Source: Streptomyces sp. CG 926
GTDB lineage: Bacteria; Actinomycetota; Actinomycetes; Streptomycetales; Streptomycetaceae
Direction: 5' to 3'
NCBI RefSeq assembly: GCF_003148825.1
Contig: NZ_QGGZ01000014.1
Span: 62,001 to 126,000, forward strand
Length of the DNA stretch: 64,000 bases
This document shows positions 33,667-42,441 of the stretch, in pieces. The stretch's first letter is position 1; each line of letters opens with the position of its first letter. The position numbers and the translations under genes were made by a program. Below the pieces are notes generated by a model. It was not told the DNA's origin, ran no database searches, and worked only from the letters and a program-made list of their open reading frames with translations.

Positions 33667-34626
33667 TCACCCGTGCTGGTGCTGCTCGGGCAGTCGGCTG
33701 TCCGGGTGCGCCCACAGCAGTACGTTGTCGGGCCGCTCGTCGCGGAAGAAGTCCAGGACGTCCTGGTCCGAGTGGCGCAGGCTGAAGTGGGTGAGGACGA
33801 AGAGCGTGTCCGGGTGGGCCTCGACGACGGGCTTCAACCGGCTCCATACGGTGTGTCCGACCCGGTCGGCCCGTTCGAGTTCGGCGTCGTCGAGATAGGT
33901 GCACTCGGTGATGATCACCGGGTACGCGAAGAGCCACGGGTTGTCCTCGAAGACGCTCACGTGGGTGTCGCCGAGGAAGGCGAACAGCGGCTTGCGTACC
34001 TCTCGTTCCACCTCGACGCCGTCCTTGCGGCGCTGCGCCAGGACGCGGCCGAACTCCGCGCCCCGGCCCTGTTCGGCGAGGGTGTGCCGCAGTTCCTCGT
34101 ACTCGGGCAGCAGCGCCTTGCGGCGTTCGGAGAACGCGTATCCCACGCACGGCACCTTGTGCGCGCACTCCACCACCCGTACGTGGTGGCCGCGACGTCC
34201 GAAGCTGAACTCGTCTCCGCCGCGCACCCCGTGGAGCCGACAGCCCGCGGCGAGGGCCGGATCGTAGGCGGCGCCGTGGTTCAGTTCGGCGGAGGCCCGC
34301 AGAAAGGTCTCCACGTACGGCAGGGCCGCGGACGGCAGGTGGATGTCGACCCCGTCGGGCCTGGCCGCGAGGTGGTCGAGGTCTTTGGAATGGTCGTGGT
34401 GGGTGTGGGTGAGGAAGACGGTTTCCGGCTGACGGCCTTCCGTCAGTCCGGCGTCGAGCGCGCAGCGCAGTTCGGGGATGTGGAAGAACGTCTTGTCGTT
34501 GGCGCGGGAGTACCCGGTGAGGGTCAGTTCGGTGCCGGGTATGCGCCAGGTCTTCCACTGGCGGAACGGATGTCCTTGCTCCAGCCGTTCGGGGTGGGCG
34601 GGTGTCCGCGCAGGGGCGAGTGTCAT
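33667..34626 (-). CDS. MBL-fold metallo-hydrolase (RNase Z-like)
   Basis: A 319-residue metallo-beta-lactamase-fold hydrolase. The metal motif HTHHDHSKD has His74, His76, Asp78 and His79; further ligands are probably in FLGDTHVSVFE and LTHFSLRHSDQ. The layout resembles RNase Z and related phosphodiesterases rather than beta-lactamases. In plants and some bacteria such proteins process tRNA 3' ends; this one may act on another nucleotide or lipid. GGAGGC lies a few bases before the ATG at 34626. It is divergent from an unrecognised gene. Confidence 0.82.
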   Translation of the reverse strand: MTLAPARTPAHPERLEQGHPFRQWKTWRIPGTELTLTGYSRANDKTFFHIPELRCALDAGLTEGRQPETVFLTHTHHDHSKDLDHLAARPDGVDIHLPSAALPYVETFLRASAELNHGAAYDPALAAGCRLHGVRGGDEFSFGRRGHHVRVVECAHKVPCVGYAFSERRKALLPEYEELRHTLAEQGRGAEFGRVLAQRRKDGVEVEREVRKPLFAFLGDTHVSVFEDNPWLFAYPVIITECTYLDDAELERADRVGHTVWSRLKPVVEAHPDTLFVLTHFSLRHSDQDVLDFFRDERPDNVLLWAHPDSRLPEQHQHG

Positions 34627-34893
34627 CGGTGCCTCCGTGGGACCGCCATGATCGGGTGAAGGGCCGATCGTAACGGGCGGCGGCCTGTCGTGGCCCGCCG
34701 TTTTCCCGGGCTTCGGCAAGGCGTCGGACGGGCCTCGCGGGGCGGGGCGGATGAGGTCCACGGGGTGGTTGCGGCGGCTCTTGCGGTGCCTGTCGTCCCA
34801 CCCTCCCCAATGCACCGGAACCGGTGGACGGCCGCTCCTCGAGGACTCGAAGATGGGCCCGGCCCGCGCTCGGTGGGCCGTGAAGGGAGTGCC

Positions 34894-36156
34894 ATGACGA
34901 CGTCTCCGGTGGCCGGCAGGCCGGCGCCACCACCGAGCAGTGGCCGAGAGGTCCCGGACAAGACCAAGTGGGCGGTCAAGCCGCTGAACGACGGCAAAGC
35001 GGCCTACGCGTTACCCACCGAGTGGAAAGCCGGGGCACTGCACCACAAGATCTCCAAGGAGCGCCTCAGTTCGATCGCCGAGCAGCTCACCCCGGCCTGG
35101 AACTCGAAGGTCTCGCAGGTCCAGGGAGCGGCGCGGGCGTTCTGGAGTCTGTGCTGGTCGGTGGCCGGCGAGAGCGTCGCCGAGGCCGTGGCCATGGCGG
35201 GGCACAACGGCAGCCCCAACCCGCACCGCCTGCTGTGGAACCTGCCGCTGATGGTGTCGCTCGGTCCGCAGAGCCCGGCCAACGATCCGGGCATGAACTT
35301 CGACCCCGACACGGAAGCGGTACCGGGAGGGCCGGGCACGCGGCGGATGGACGCCGTGTCGCTCGCGCTCAAGGACCTGGAGACGGCCTGGTTGCTCGCC
35401 GCGGAGGCGGACGACGGACGCGGTGTGTACGACGCCGCGCTGTGGACCACCCTGCACCGGCACCTGCAGACCGCGCACCTCGCCGCCGAACGCGTCGAAC
35501 GCGGTGGGCGGGTGCTCTACCCGCCGCTGCGCGAGCAGTGGGTGTACGACTCCACGACCAAGCAGAACCTGCGCAAGGGGATGACCCCGTTCCCGACGCC
35601 CGAGCAGGGCCTGCGCCTCTTCACCGCGGCCCGCGTGAACGCGCCGTCGATCGCGGCGTACGCCGACTCCGCGGCCCCGGCCGCCACCGCCACGGTCCGC
35701 GCCGACGTGAGCGGGCGGCAGGTGACCCTGACGCTGACCGCGGCCCAGGAGAACGTGCACCACGTGTGCGTGCGCCACACACTCACCTTCTTCGACTTCA
35801 CGGACACGGCCCGCCCTCGGCCCATCAACACCTTCTGGCCCGACGTACGCACCTTCGCCGATGCCACGGCGCTGGCGGTGACGCTGCTGCCGGGCATCGG
35901 CCGTAGCTGTCTGCGGGAACTGGAGCGCGAGCTGGGCAACGTGGCCAAGGCGACCGACTGGCTCGACGAGGTCCTGGAGATCTCCAACGAGGACGTCGAC
36001 GGCCGGCTCATCTTCTACAACGTGCAGTTCACCGATGTGACCGGTACGGACGCGGCGCCCGTCGTCCAGGCGGTCATCGAGTCCTTCGCCCCGGACGGCT
36101 CCGACGGCCCCGGGTTCACCCGAGGGGACCTGGACCTCATCGCCCGGCGACTCTGA
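34894..36156 (+). CDS. Uncharacterised 420-residue protein
   Basis: I do not recognise this family. It is soluble, with no signal or membrane segment. A Pro-rich N-terminus is followed by a mostly helical first half (LHHKISKERLSSIAEQLTP; VQGAARAFWSLCWSVAGESV). The second half is beta-rich (TATVRADVSGRQVTLTLTA; NVHHVCVRHTLTFFDFTD) and contains ISNEDVDGRLIFYNVQF near the end. The halves look like separate domains. AAGGGAG precedes the ATG. It lies between an MBL-fold hydrolase and a GlxA-type regulator, neither obviously related. Its composition is normal for the genome, so it is probably a real gene. Confidence 0.75.
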   Translation: MTTSPVAGRPAPPPSSGREVPDKTKWAVKPLNDGKAAYALPTEWKAGALHHKISKERLSSIAEQLTPAWNSKVSQVQGAARAFWSLCWSVAGESVAEAVAMAGHNGSPNPHRLLWNLPLMVSLGPQSPANDPGMNFDPDTEAVPGGPGTRRMDAVSLALKDLETAWLLAAEADDGRGVYDAALWTTLHRHLQTAHLAAERVERGGRVLYPPLREQWVYDSTTKQNLRKGMTPFPTPEQGLRLFTAARVNAPSIAAYADSAAPAATATVRADVSGRQVTLTLTAAQENVHHVCVRHTLTFFDFTDTARPRPINTFWPDVRTFADATALAVTLLPGIGRSCLRELERELGNVAKATDWLDEVLEISNEDVDGRLIFYNVQFTDVTGTDAAPVVQAVIESFAPDGSDGPGFTRGDLDLIARRL

Positions 36157-36299
36157 CGCCGGCCGTGTCCGGGTGGGGCGGGACACCGTACGCTCCCGAC
36201 CCGCCCGGCACGCCCACGACACGTCCGGACGCTCGCCTCGCCGTTCGCGCGGAGCGTCCGGATGGGGGGCGTCCTCTCCCCCGCCGTACCCTGAATCCC

Positions 36300-37256
36300 G
36301 TGTCGCCCTCCCGCCTCCACCGTGTAGCCGTCCTCGTCCTCGAAGGCGCGAAGCCCCTCGACGTCGGTATCCCCGCGCAGGTGTTCACGACCCGCGCGAG
36401 CATGCCGTACGAGGTGCGGGTCTGCGGTGCGGCTCCCGGCCTGGTCACCGGCGGCGACGGCCTGTCGTACCACGTCACCCACGGGCTCGACGCGCTCGCG
36501 TGGGCCGACATCGTCTTCGTCCCCGGCTACCGCTTCCCCGACCGCGACGACCCGCCGCCGGCCGTCATCGAGGCGCTGATCGCCGCCCACGACCGGGGCG
36601 CGCGGCTCGCCGCCATCTCGACGGGCGCGTTCGCGCTCGCCGCGACCGGTCTGCTCGACGGGAAACGTGCGACGACCCACTGGCACTACGCCCGGGCCCT
36701 CGCCGCGAAACATCCGCTCATCCACCTCGACGAGAACGTCCTGTTCGTCGACGAGGGCAGCGTGCTCACCTCCGCCGGCGCCGCCTCGGGCATCGACCTG
36801 TGTCTGCACATCCTGCGCCGCGACCTCGGCGTGTCCGCCTCGAACCACGCGGCCCGCCGGCTGGTCGCGGCCCCCTACCGCAGCGGCGGCCAGGCCCAGT
36901 ACGTGCCGCGCAGCGTGCCCGAGCCGCTCGGCGAGCGGTTCGCCGCCACCCGCGAGTGGGCGCTGCACCACCTGGGCGAACCACTGACCCTGGAGGCGCT
37001 GGCCCAGCAGGCGGGTGTCTCGCCCCGGACGTTCTCGCGGCGTTTCGCCGAGGACACCGGGTACACGCCGATGCAGTGGGTCATGCGGGCGCGGATCGAC
37101 GTGGCCCGTGAGCTGCTGGAGCGCTCGGAGCGCGGTGTCGAGCAGATCGCCGACGACGTCGGCCTCGGTACGGGCGCCAATCTGCGGCTGCACTTCCACC
37201 GCATCCTCGGCACCACCCCGACCGAGTACCGGCGCACCTTCACCCAGGGCGAGTAG
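36300..37256 (+). CDS. GlxA-family regulator (DJ-1/PfpI domain plus AraC helix-turn-helix)
   Basis: A 318-residue regulator. Residues 1-190 form a DJ-1/PfpI-like domain (HRVAVLVLEGAKPLDVGIPAQVF; FALAATGLLDGKRATTHW; VLTSAGAASGIDLCLHIL). The catalytic cysteine position of the peptidases is replaced by Ala/Thr (ISTGAFAL), so it is a sensor and not an enzyme. Residues 220-318 hold two AraC-type helix-turn-helix motifs. The GTG at 36300 sits where similarity begins. It is followed by the GAPDH gene 140 bases downstream on the same strand, but the regulator target is unknown. Confidence 0.88.
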   Translation: MSPSRLHRVAVLVLEGAKPLDVGIPAQVFTTRASMPYEVRVCGAAPGLVTGGDGLSYHVTHGLDALAWADIVFVPGYRFPDRDDPPPAVIEALIAAHDRGARLAAISTGAFALAATGLLDGKRATTHWHYARALAAKHPLIHLDENVLFVDEGSVLTSAGAASGIDLCLHILRRDLGVSASNHAARRLVAAPYRSGGQAQYVPRSVPEPLGERFAATREWALHHLGEPLTLEALAQQAGVSPRTFSRRFAEDTGYTPMQWVMRARIDVARELLERSERGVEQIADDVGLGTGANLRLHFHRILGTTPTEYRRTFTQGE

Positions 37257-37395
37257 GCCGCCGTAGGTCGGGCATCCGCCCCAGGGTCGGCCCGCTCCCT
37301 CCGGTGGCGAGATCCTTACGAACCATGGCGATCTCGCCGCTGTCGCGGAGGGTGACGAAGAGCGAACCTGATGGCGAACGAAAGGGACATCGCTC

Positions 37396-38394
37396 ATGAC
37401 TCGCATTGCCATCAACGGATTCGGCCGCATCGGTCGCAACGTGCTGCGCGCGCTCCTCGAGCGCGACACCGACCTCGAGGTCGTCGCCGTCAACGACCTG
37501 ACGGAGCCCGCGACCCTCGCCCGGCTGCTCGCCTACGACACCACGTCGGGCCGGCTCGGCCGCCCGGTGACCGTCGAGGGGAATGTGCTCGTCGTCGACG
37601 GCCACCGCATCACGGTGCTCGCCGAGCGTGAGCCGGAGCAGCTGCCGTGGGCCGAGCTCGATGTCGACCTCGTACTGGAGGCGACCGGCCGCTTCACCTC
37701 GGCCGAGGCCGCCCGTGGCCACATCAAGGCGGGTGCGCGCAAGGTTCTGGTCAGCGCCCCGTCCGACGGCGCCGACGTCACGCTCGCGTTCGGTGTCAAC
37801 ACCGACGCCTACGACCCGGCCGAGCACACGATCGTCTCGAACGCGTCCTGCACGACCAACGCGCTGGCTCCGCTGGCCGCCGTCCTGCACGAGCTCGCCG
37901 GCATCGAGCACGGCTTCATGACCACGGTGCACGCCTACACCCAGGAGCAGAACCTGCAGGACGGCCCGCACCGCGACCCGCGCCGTGCCCGCGCCGCCGG
38001 TGTCAACATCGTGCCGACCTCGACGGGCGCCGCGAAGGCGATCGGTCTGGTGCTGCCGGAGCTCGACGGCAAGCTGTCGGGCGACTCGATCCGCGTGCCG
38101 GTCCCGGTGGGCTCGATCGTCGAGCTCAACACCACCGTCGCCCGCGACGTGACGCGCGAGGAGATCCTCGAGGCCTACCGCGCCGCGGCGCAGGGACCGC
38201 TGGCCGGCGTGCTGGAGTACTCCGAGGACCCGCTGGTGTCCTCCGACATCACGGGCAACCCGGCTTCGTCGATCTTCGACTCGGAGCTCACCCGTGTCGA
38301 CGGCCGCCACGTCAAGGTGGTCGCCTGGTACGACAACGAGTGGGGCTTCTCGAACCGCGTGATCGACACGCTCACGCTCCTCGCCGCGGGCTGA
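37396..38394 (+). CDS. gap: Glyceraldehyde-3-phosphate dehydrogenase
   Basis: A 332-residue type-I GAPDH catalysing the NAD-dependent oxidation of glyceraldehyde-3-phosphate in glycolysis. IAINGFGRIGRNVLRAL is the nucleotide loop. SNASCTTN contains the catalytic Cys152. YTQEQNLQDGPHRDPRRARAA is the S-loop, and WYDNEWGFSNRV is the C-terminal signature. It stands alone, not with pgk and tpi, so it is probably a second copy. AAAGGGA precedes the ATG. A 21-bp inverted repeat terminates it against the converging MFS gene. Confidence 0.96.
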   Translation: MTRIAINGFGRIGRNVLRALLERDTDLEVVAVNDLTEPATLARLLAYDTTSGRLGRPVTVEGNVLVVDGHRITVLAEREPEQLPWAELDVDLVLEATGRFTSAEAARGHIKAGARKVLVSAPSDGADVTLAFGVNTDAYDPAEHTIVSNASCTTNALAPLAAVLHELAGIEHGFMTTVHAYTQEQNLQDGPHRDPRRARAAGVNIVPTSTGAAKAIGLVLPELDGKLSGDSIRVPVPVGSIVELNTTVARDVTREEILEAYRAAAQGPLAGVLEYSEDPLVSSDITGNPASSIFDSELTRVDGRHVKVVAWYDNEWGFSNRVIDTLTLLAAG

Positions 38395-38424
38395 CCGACA
38401 GCGGTCCCCGGTGGGGGCGGGCCA

Positions 38425-38494
38425 GGCGCCCGCGCGCGGTAGGTCCCGGTCATGGATCCCGATCCTTCTGACCGACCTACCGCGCGCGGGCGCC
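38425..38494. terminator. Bidirectional hairpin between gap and MFS genes
   Basis: Perfect 21-bp arms at 38425-38445 and 38474-38494 enclose a 28-base loop that contains a further short GGTC/GACC pairing. It lies between two converging genes, so it can stop transcription from both sides. Confidence 0.85.
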
Positions 38495-38543
38495 TCGGCG
38501 TATCCACCCGGCCGCCCCGGTGCCTCGTACCGCTGCCGTCCGG

Positions 38544-40046
38544 TCAGCGCATGCGGGGAAGGCGGAGGCTGAGCAGGACGGTCAGCGTGATGAGGCCGAG
38601 CTGGACGAGCAGGGCGACGGACACGGCCACGCGCATGCCGGACGTCGGGACCAGGGCCAGGAAGAGGCTTCCCAGCGTGGCGACGCCGAGCGCCACGGCG
38701 GACTGCTGGGCGGTGATCATGACGCCACTGCCCGCTCCGGCCCGGTCGTTGGGGACGTCCGAGAGCATCAGGCGTACCAGTACGGGCAGTTGGAAGCCCT
38801 GGCCCAGTCCCGCCAGGGCGATGCCCGGAGCGAGGGCCGCCGGGCCGAGGTCCGGCCAGCCATGGCGCAGGGTGGCCAGCAGGAGGGCGAGCCCGACCGC
38901 CTGGATGACGCCTCCGGCGGTGACGATCCGGCTGCCGAAGCGGGTGACCAGGCGCGGCCCGGCCAGCGAGGCCCCGAAGAAGGCCACGGCCATCGGTGCC
39001 AGGGCCAGACCCGCTGCCACCGGGCCCATGTCCAGACCCTGTTGCAGGGTCACGGCGAGGACGAACATGAAGCCGCCGAACCCGACCGAGAACGGCACCA
39101 CGAGCACCAGCCCGCGCCGCAGCGACTCCAGCCTCAGCAGGCTCGGCGGTACCAGCGGGGTGAGGCCCTTACGGTCGGCCCGGCGCTCGGTGTAGTAGAA
39201 CGCCACGGCGGCGACGGGGAACACGCCCAGCGAGATCCAGGTCCACAGCGGCCAGCCCGCTGCCCGCCCCTCGGTCAGCGGCAGCAGCAGCGAGATCAGC
39301 GACAGCGCGAGCAGCAGGGTGCCGGGCACGTCCACGGCCGCGGGCCGGCCGGCCCGGGTGTCGGGGACCGTGCGCACGGCCAGGATCAACCCGAGGAGCA
39401 CCACGGGGACGTTGACCAGGAACACCGCGCGCCAGCCGGTTCCGGCGAGGTCCGCGGCGACCAGGACGCCGCCGAGGATCTGCCCGGCGACCATCGACAG
39501 GCCTCCGGTGGCTCCGTACAGGCTCATGGCGCGGGCCCGGCGCGGGCCCTCGGTGGTGGCCTGGATGGTGGCGAGCACCTGCGGCAGCATGAGGGCGGCG
39601 GCCGCGCCTTGGGCCACGCGGGCGGCGACGAGGGTCCATGCGTTCGGGGCGAGGCCGCAGGCCAGCGAGGTGACGCCGAAGGCGGCCATGCCGAGGAGGA
39701 AGAGCCGGCGGCGGCCGAGGCTGTCGCCGACGCGCCCGCCGAGGACCAACAGGACGGCGTACGCGACGCCGTAGCCGCCGACGACCAGCTCCAGGAGGGC
39801 GGGGCCGGCGGCGAGGTCGTGCTCGATGGACGGGAGCGCGACGTTGACGATGAAGAAGTCGATCAGGGGCAGGGCCGCACCGAGGAGCACCGTGAACAGG
39901 CCGAGGCCGCTCAGGTGGGGCGCGGAGGCATTGCGGTCGGGGGTACCGCGGACGGCGGTACCGAGGAGGGGAGCGCTGCGCACGGGGTCGCTGTGCACGG
40001 GATTGCTGCGTACAGGGTTGCTGCGTACAGGGATCTGGGTCACCAT
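38544..40046 (-). CDS. MFS transporter, DHA2 (14-helix) type
   Basis: A 500-residue drug/proton antiporter-like protein with about 14 membrane helices. Motif A (GRVGDSLGRRRLF) follows helix 2, the antiporter-type motif C region (GLSMVAGQILGGVLV) is in helix 5, and helix 1 reads LPLIDFFIVNVALPSI. It should export small compounds driven by protons. The N-terminal tail of about 40 residues is unusual: four five-residue repeats of the form PVRSN, encoded by a 15-base tandem repeat. It is divergent from an XRE-type regulator, and an inverted repeat between them is a likely operator. Confidence 0.92.
   Translation of the reverse strand: MVTQIPVRSNPVRSNPVHSDPVRSAPLLGTAVRGTPDRNASAPHLSGLGLFTVLLGAALPLIDFFIVNVALPSIEHDLAAGPALLELVVGGYGVAYAVLLVLGGRVGDSLGRRRLFLLGMAAFGVTSLACGLAPNAWTLVAARVAQGAAAALMLPQVLATIQATTEGPRRARAMSLYGATGGLSMVAGQILGGVLVAADLAGTGWRAVFLVNVPVVLLGLILAVRTVPDTRAGRPAAVDVPGTLLLALSLISLLLPLTEGRAAGWPLWTWISLGVFPVAAVAFYYTERRADRKGLTPLVPPSLLRLESLRRGLVLVVPFSVGFGGFMFVLAVTLQQGLDMGPVAAGLALAPMAVAFFGASLAGPRLVTRFGSRIVTAGGVIQAVGLALLLATLRHGWPDLGPAALAPGIALAGLGQGFQLPVLVRLMLSDVPNDRAGAGSGVMITAQQSAVALGVATLGSLFLALVPTSGMRVAVSVALLVQLGLITLTVLLSLRLPRMR
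39973..40032 (-). repeat. 15-bp tandem repeat (4 units) encoding a five-residue repeat
   Basis: Four consecutive 15-base units lie inside the start of the MFS gene. The two at 40003-40017 and 40018-40032 are identical; the other two are diverged copies. They encode PVRSN, PVRSN, PVHSD and PVRSA. Units of 15 bases keep the frame, so copy number can change without breaking the gene. Confidence 0.9.
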
Positions 40047-40090
40047 CCGACGATCTCCCGGCCGTCAGACGGGTACCAGAGTGTCGTTAT

Positions 40091-40111
40091 CCAGGTACCG
40101 GCACTACCTGG
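40091..40111. promoter_or_regulatory. Inverted repeat operator between MFS and XRE-regulator genes
   Basis: CCAGGTA and TACCTGG are perfect 7-bp arms around a 7-base centre CCGGCAC. The site is 45 bases from the MFS start and 33 bases from the regulator start, well placed to control both divergent genes. Confidence 0.65.
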
Positions 40112-40143
40112 CAACAGGATGAGCGGTGCGGCAGGCTGGGATC

Positions 40144-41016
40144 ATGACCACTGTGGCTCCTGGAAGTGATGTTCGGCGGCACGAGCTGGCCGAGTTCCTA
40201 CGCACCCGCCGTGAGCGGATCACTCCCGAGCAGGTCGGGCTGGTGCGCGGGCCGCGCCGGCGGACGCCCGGGCTCCGCCGTGAGGAGGTCGCGCACCTGT
40301 CGTCGGTGGGCGTGACCTGGTACACGTGGCTGGAGCAGGCGCGCGAGATCCAGGTGTCGGGGCAGGTGCTGGACGCGGTCGCGCGGGCACTGCTGCTCGA
40401 CGTGAGCGAGCGGGAGCACCTGTTCTCGTTGGCCGGGAGCCTCGACCCGGTGCAACCGGCGGTCTGCCCCAGCGTGACGCCATCCGTACGGGCCGTCATC
40501 GACCAGTTGGGCCACATCCCCGCGTGCGTCCAGAACAGCCGGTACGACATCGTCGCGTACAACGCCACGTACGGGCGTCTGCTCGGCGACCTGGACAGCA
40601 AGCGGCCGGAGGAGCGCAACTGCATGTGGCTCGCCTTCACCGACCCCGTGTGGCAGGAATCGGTGGTCGACCTGCCGAGCACGCATCGGATCATGGCGGC
40701 GAGGTTCCGGGCGGCCATGGCCGAGCACCTGGCGGAGCCCGCGTGGAAGACGCTGCTGGCCCGGCTGGAGGAGGCGTCGGCGGAGTTCCGGGAGGTGTGG
40801 GCCCGTCACGAGGTGGTCGGCGGGCAGGTCGCGAAGGCGAAGTACATCCGCAACGCGCAGGTGGGCATGTTGTACGTGGAGCACAACAACCTGTGGCTCG
40901 GACCGCGAACCGGTCCGCGGCTCGTGACGTACGTGCCGCTGGACCAGGAGACGCGCGAACGCCTGCAGGAACTGGAGCGGCTGACCACATCGGCCGGTGC
41001 GGGGATGCGCGCCTGA
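40144..41016 (+). CDS. XRE-family regulator with MmyB-like ligand-binding domain
   Basis: A 290-residue regulator. The N-terminal helix-turn-helix (ELAEFLRTRRERITPEQVG; PGLRREEVAHLSSVGVTWYTWLEQ) is followed by the MmyB-like PAS-type domain (IPACVQNSRYDIVAYNATYGRLLGD; RNCMWLAFTDPVWQ). That domain is thought to bind fatty-acid-like ligands. Genes of this kind in Streptomyces usually sit next to an MFS or SDR gene they regulate; here it is the divergent MFS transporter. ATG 40144 is chosen, because upstream in-frame residues are not part of the fold. Confidence 0.9.
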   Translation: MTTVAPGSDVRRHELAEFLRTRRERITPEQVGLVRGPRRRTPGLRREEVAHLSSVGVTWYTWLEQAREIQVSGQVLDAVARALLLDVSEREHLFSLAGSLDPVQPAVCPSVTPSVRAVIDQLGHIPACVQNSRYDIVAYNATYGRLLGDLDSKRPEERNCMWLAFTDPVWQESVVDLPSTHRIMAARFRAAMAEHLAEPAWKTLLARLEEASAEFREVWARHEVVGGQVAKAKYIRNAQVGMLYVEHNNLWLGPRTGPRLVTYVPLDQETRERLQELERLTTSAGAGMRA

Positions 41017-41155
41017 CGCATCGCCGCGTCCGCCCGGCGGGCGACGGCGACCATCTCCTTCTGCCGCTCGGACCCCGCCTGCCGTCCGCCGCCCACCGCC
41101 CACCGCTCATGGAACGGAGCGTGGGCGCGTGACGGACCGGGCGGCCTGGGCGCGG

Positions 41156-41839
41156 CTACGCGGAACGACCTGAGCCGCCGGACCCGGATGCCCTCGGCCC
41201 GCTCGTGGCCGGCGTGCGGCGCGCCAGCAGGTGGGCGTCGAGGAAGCCGCGCTCGGAGGCCGGGTCGTGGATCAGCCGGGCGAAGGTCGCCAGCCCGGCC
41301 CCGGCCAGCATCTCGGCGAGCCGGTCCACCGGCCAGCTGTAGGCGGGAGCCACCTTGTGGTCGAAGCGGACCGGCTCCGGTCCGTCGGTGGCGAAGAACG
41401 AGACCATGATCAGGCCTCCGTACGCGAGGACGCGCGCCTGCTCGGCGAGGAGCGCGGGCAGTTCCCCGGGCGGCGTATGGATCATCGAGTAGTGGGCCAG
41501 CACCCCGCCCAGCGCGCGGTCCTCGACCGGCAGGGCCTCCATCCGCGCCTCGTCGAATCGCAGCGCGGAACGGGCCCGCCGGGCGTGGTCGACCATGCCC
41601 GGGGAGATGTCGATCCCGAAAGCGTCCAGCCCCAGGTCGTGCAGCATGGCCGTCAGATGCCCGGGCCCGCAGCCGACGTCGACCGTTCGCCGGTTCCCCG
41701 TATCGCGCACCAGCTCGGCGAAGGTGGTGAGCATGGCCCGCGCGAACGGCTGCGTCTCCAGCCGATCGGCGAACAACGACGCGTAGAGGTCGACGACCCC
41801 GTCGTAGGCCGCCCTGGTCTGCTCCTGGTGTTCCGCCAC
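41156..41839 (-). CDS. Class I SAM-dependent methyltransferase
   Basis: A 227-residue methyltransferase. The SAM-binding motif I is RTVDVGCGPGHLTAML and the acidic end of strand 2 is FGIDISPGMV. Motif II corresponds to LGGVLAHYSMIHTPPGELPALLAEQARVL. The product is not predictable; it resembles small-molecule or ubiquinone-type methylases. It starts at GTG. The last 20 residues are Gly/Ser-rich and probably disordered. It stands alone between the XRE and MarR loci. Confidence 0.88.
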   Translation of the reverse strand: MAEHQEQTRAAYDGVVDLYASLFADRLETQPFARAMLTTFAELVRDTGNRRTVDVGCGPGHLTAMLHDLGLDAFGIDISPGMVDHARRARSALRFDEARMEALPVEDRALGGVLAHYSMIHTPPGELPALLAEQARVLAYGGLIMVSFFATDGPEPVRFDHKVAPAYSWPVDRLAEMLAGAGLATFARLIHDPASERGFLDAHLLARRTPATSGPRASGSGGSGRSA

Positions 41840-41894
41840 GGGCTGGACGCTACCCCCTCTCCTTCTCCCTGACTCCGGCGCATCCGAACCGTCC

Positions 41895-42338
41895 TCAGGC
41901 GAAGGGGCCTTCGACCGTGAAGCGGCGCAGGTGGCGGGCGAAGGCCTCGGCCTCGCCCGGGGGCCAGGAGGAGAGGCTCGCCGTGATGTGGTCCGCCAGG
42001 CGCGCGCGCAGCCGCGCCACGACGAGCCGCCCCTCCTCGGTCAGGACGAGGAGGTGTGCGCGCCGGTCGGTGGGGTCCGGCTCGCGGCGGATGAGGCCCG
42101 CGTCCTCCAGCCGGGAGGCGCGACGGGTCACGCCGGAGCGGTCGACCCCCACGTCGTGGGCCAGGTCCGCCGCGCTTCGGGGGCCGGTGCGGGCCAGGGC
42201 GCTGAGCACGGGGTAGGTCACGTCGTCGACGGCCTCGCCCATGCCTTCCGTGAGGCGCTGGTGCAGGTTCGTGCGGGTCGTGCGCTTGAGCAGGATGCCC
42301 AGCGCGTCCGCGATCTCTTGCCCGATCTCGTTGTCCAC
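41895..42338 (-). CDS. MarR-family transcriptional regulator
   Basis: A 147-residue winged-helix regulator: VTYPVLSALARTGPRSAADLAHDVGVDRSGVTRRASRLEDAGLIRRE with the wing RRAHLLVLTEEG. The start is placed at the GTG at 42338: the upstream ATG at 42365 would overlap the operator, and a -10-like TATTCT lies six bases before this GTG, implying a leaderless mRNA. It is divergent from a SnoaL-like gene, and both promoters contain the same 17-bp palindrome, the expected MarR arrangement. Confidence 0.9.
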   Translation of the reverse strand: MDNEIGQEIADALGILLKRTTRTNLHQRLTEGMGEAVDDVTYPVLSALARTGPRSAADLAHDVGVDRSGVTRRASRLEDAGLIRREPDPTDRRAHLLVLTEEGRLVVARLRARLADHITASLSSWPPGEAEAFARHLRRFTVEGPFA

Positions 42339-42350
42339 GACAGAAGAATA

Positions 42351-42367
42351 GCGTGCGCTGCGCACGC
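42351..42367. promoter_or_regulatory. MarR operator, site 1
   Basis: The 17-bp palindrome GCGTGCGCTGCGCACGC has 8-bp perfect arms around a single T. On the minus strand it is followed directly by TATTCT, so it fills exactly the 17-base space between -35 and -10 of the marR promoter. Confidence 0.8.
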
Positions 42368-42390
42368 ATCACTGTTATGGTTCTCGAGAA

Positions 42391-42407
42391 GCGTGCGCCG
42401 CGCACGC
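42391..42407. promoter_or_regulatory. MarR operator, site 2
   Basis: GCGTGCGCCGCGCACGC has the same 8-bp arms as site 1 and differs only in the central base. It is 40 bases from site 1, close to four helical turns, and 34 bases before the ATG of the SnoaL-like gene, whose promoter it should cover. Confidence 0.8.
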
Positions 42408-42441
42408 AGTTCACTTCCGTTCTGCATCGAAAGGCAGTCCC

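Noticed and set aside
36157..36299. Short inverted repeat GTGTCC/GGACAC after the unrecognised gene
   Set aside because: Only 6-bp arms; cannot be told from chance in GC-rich sequence.
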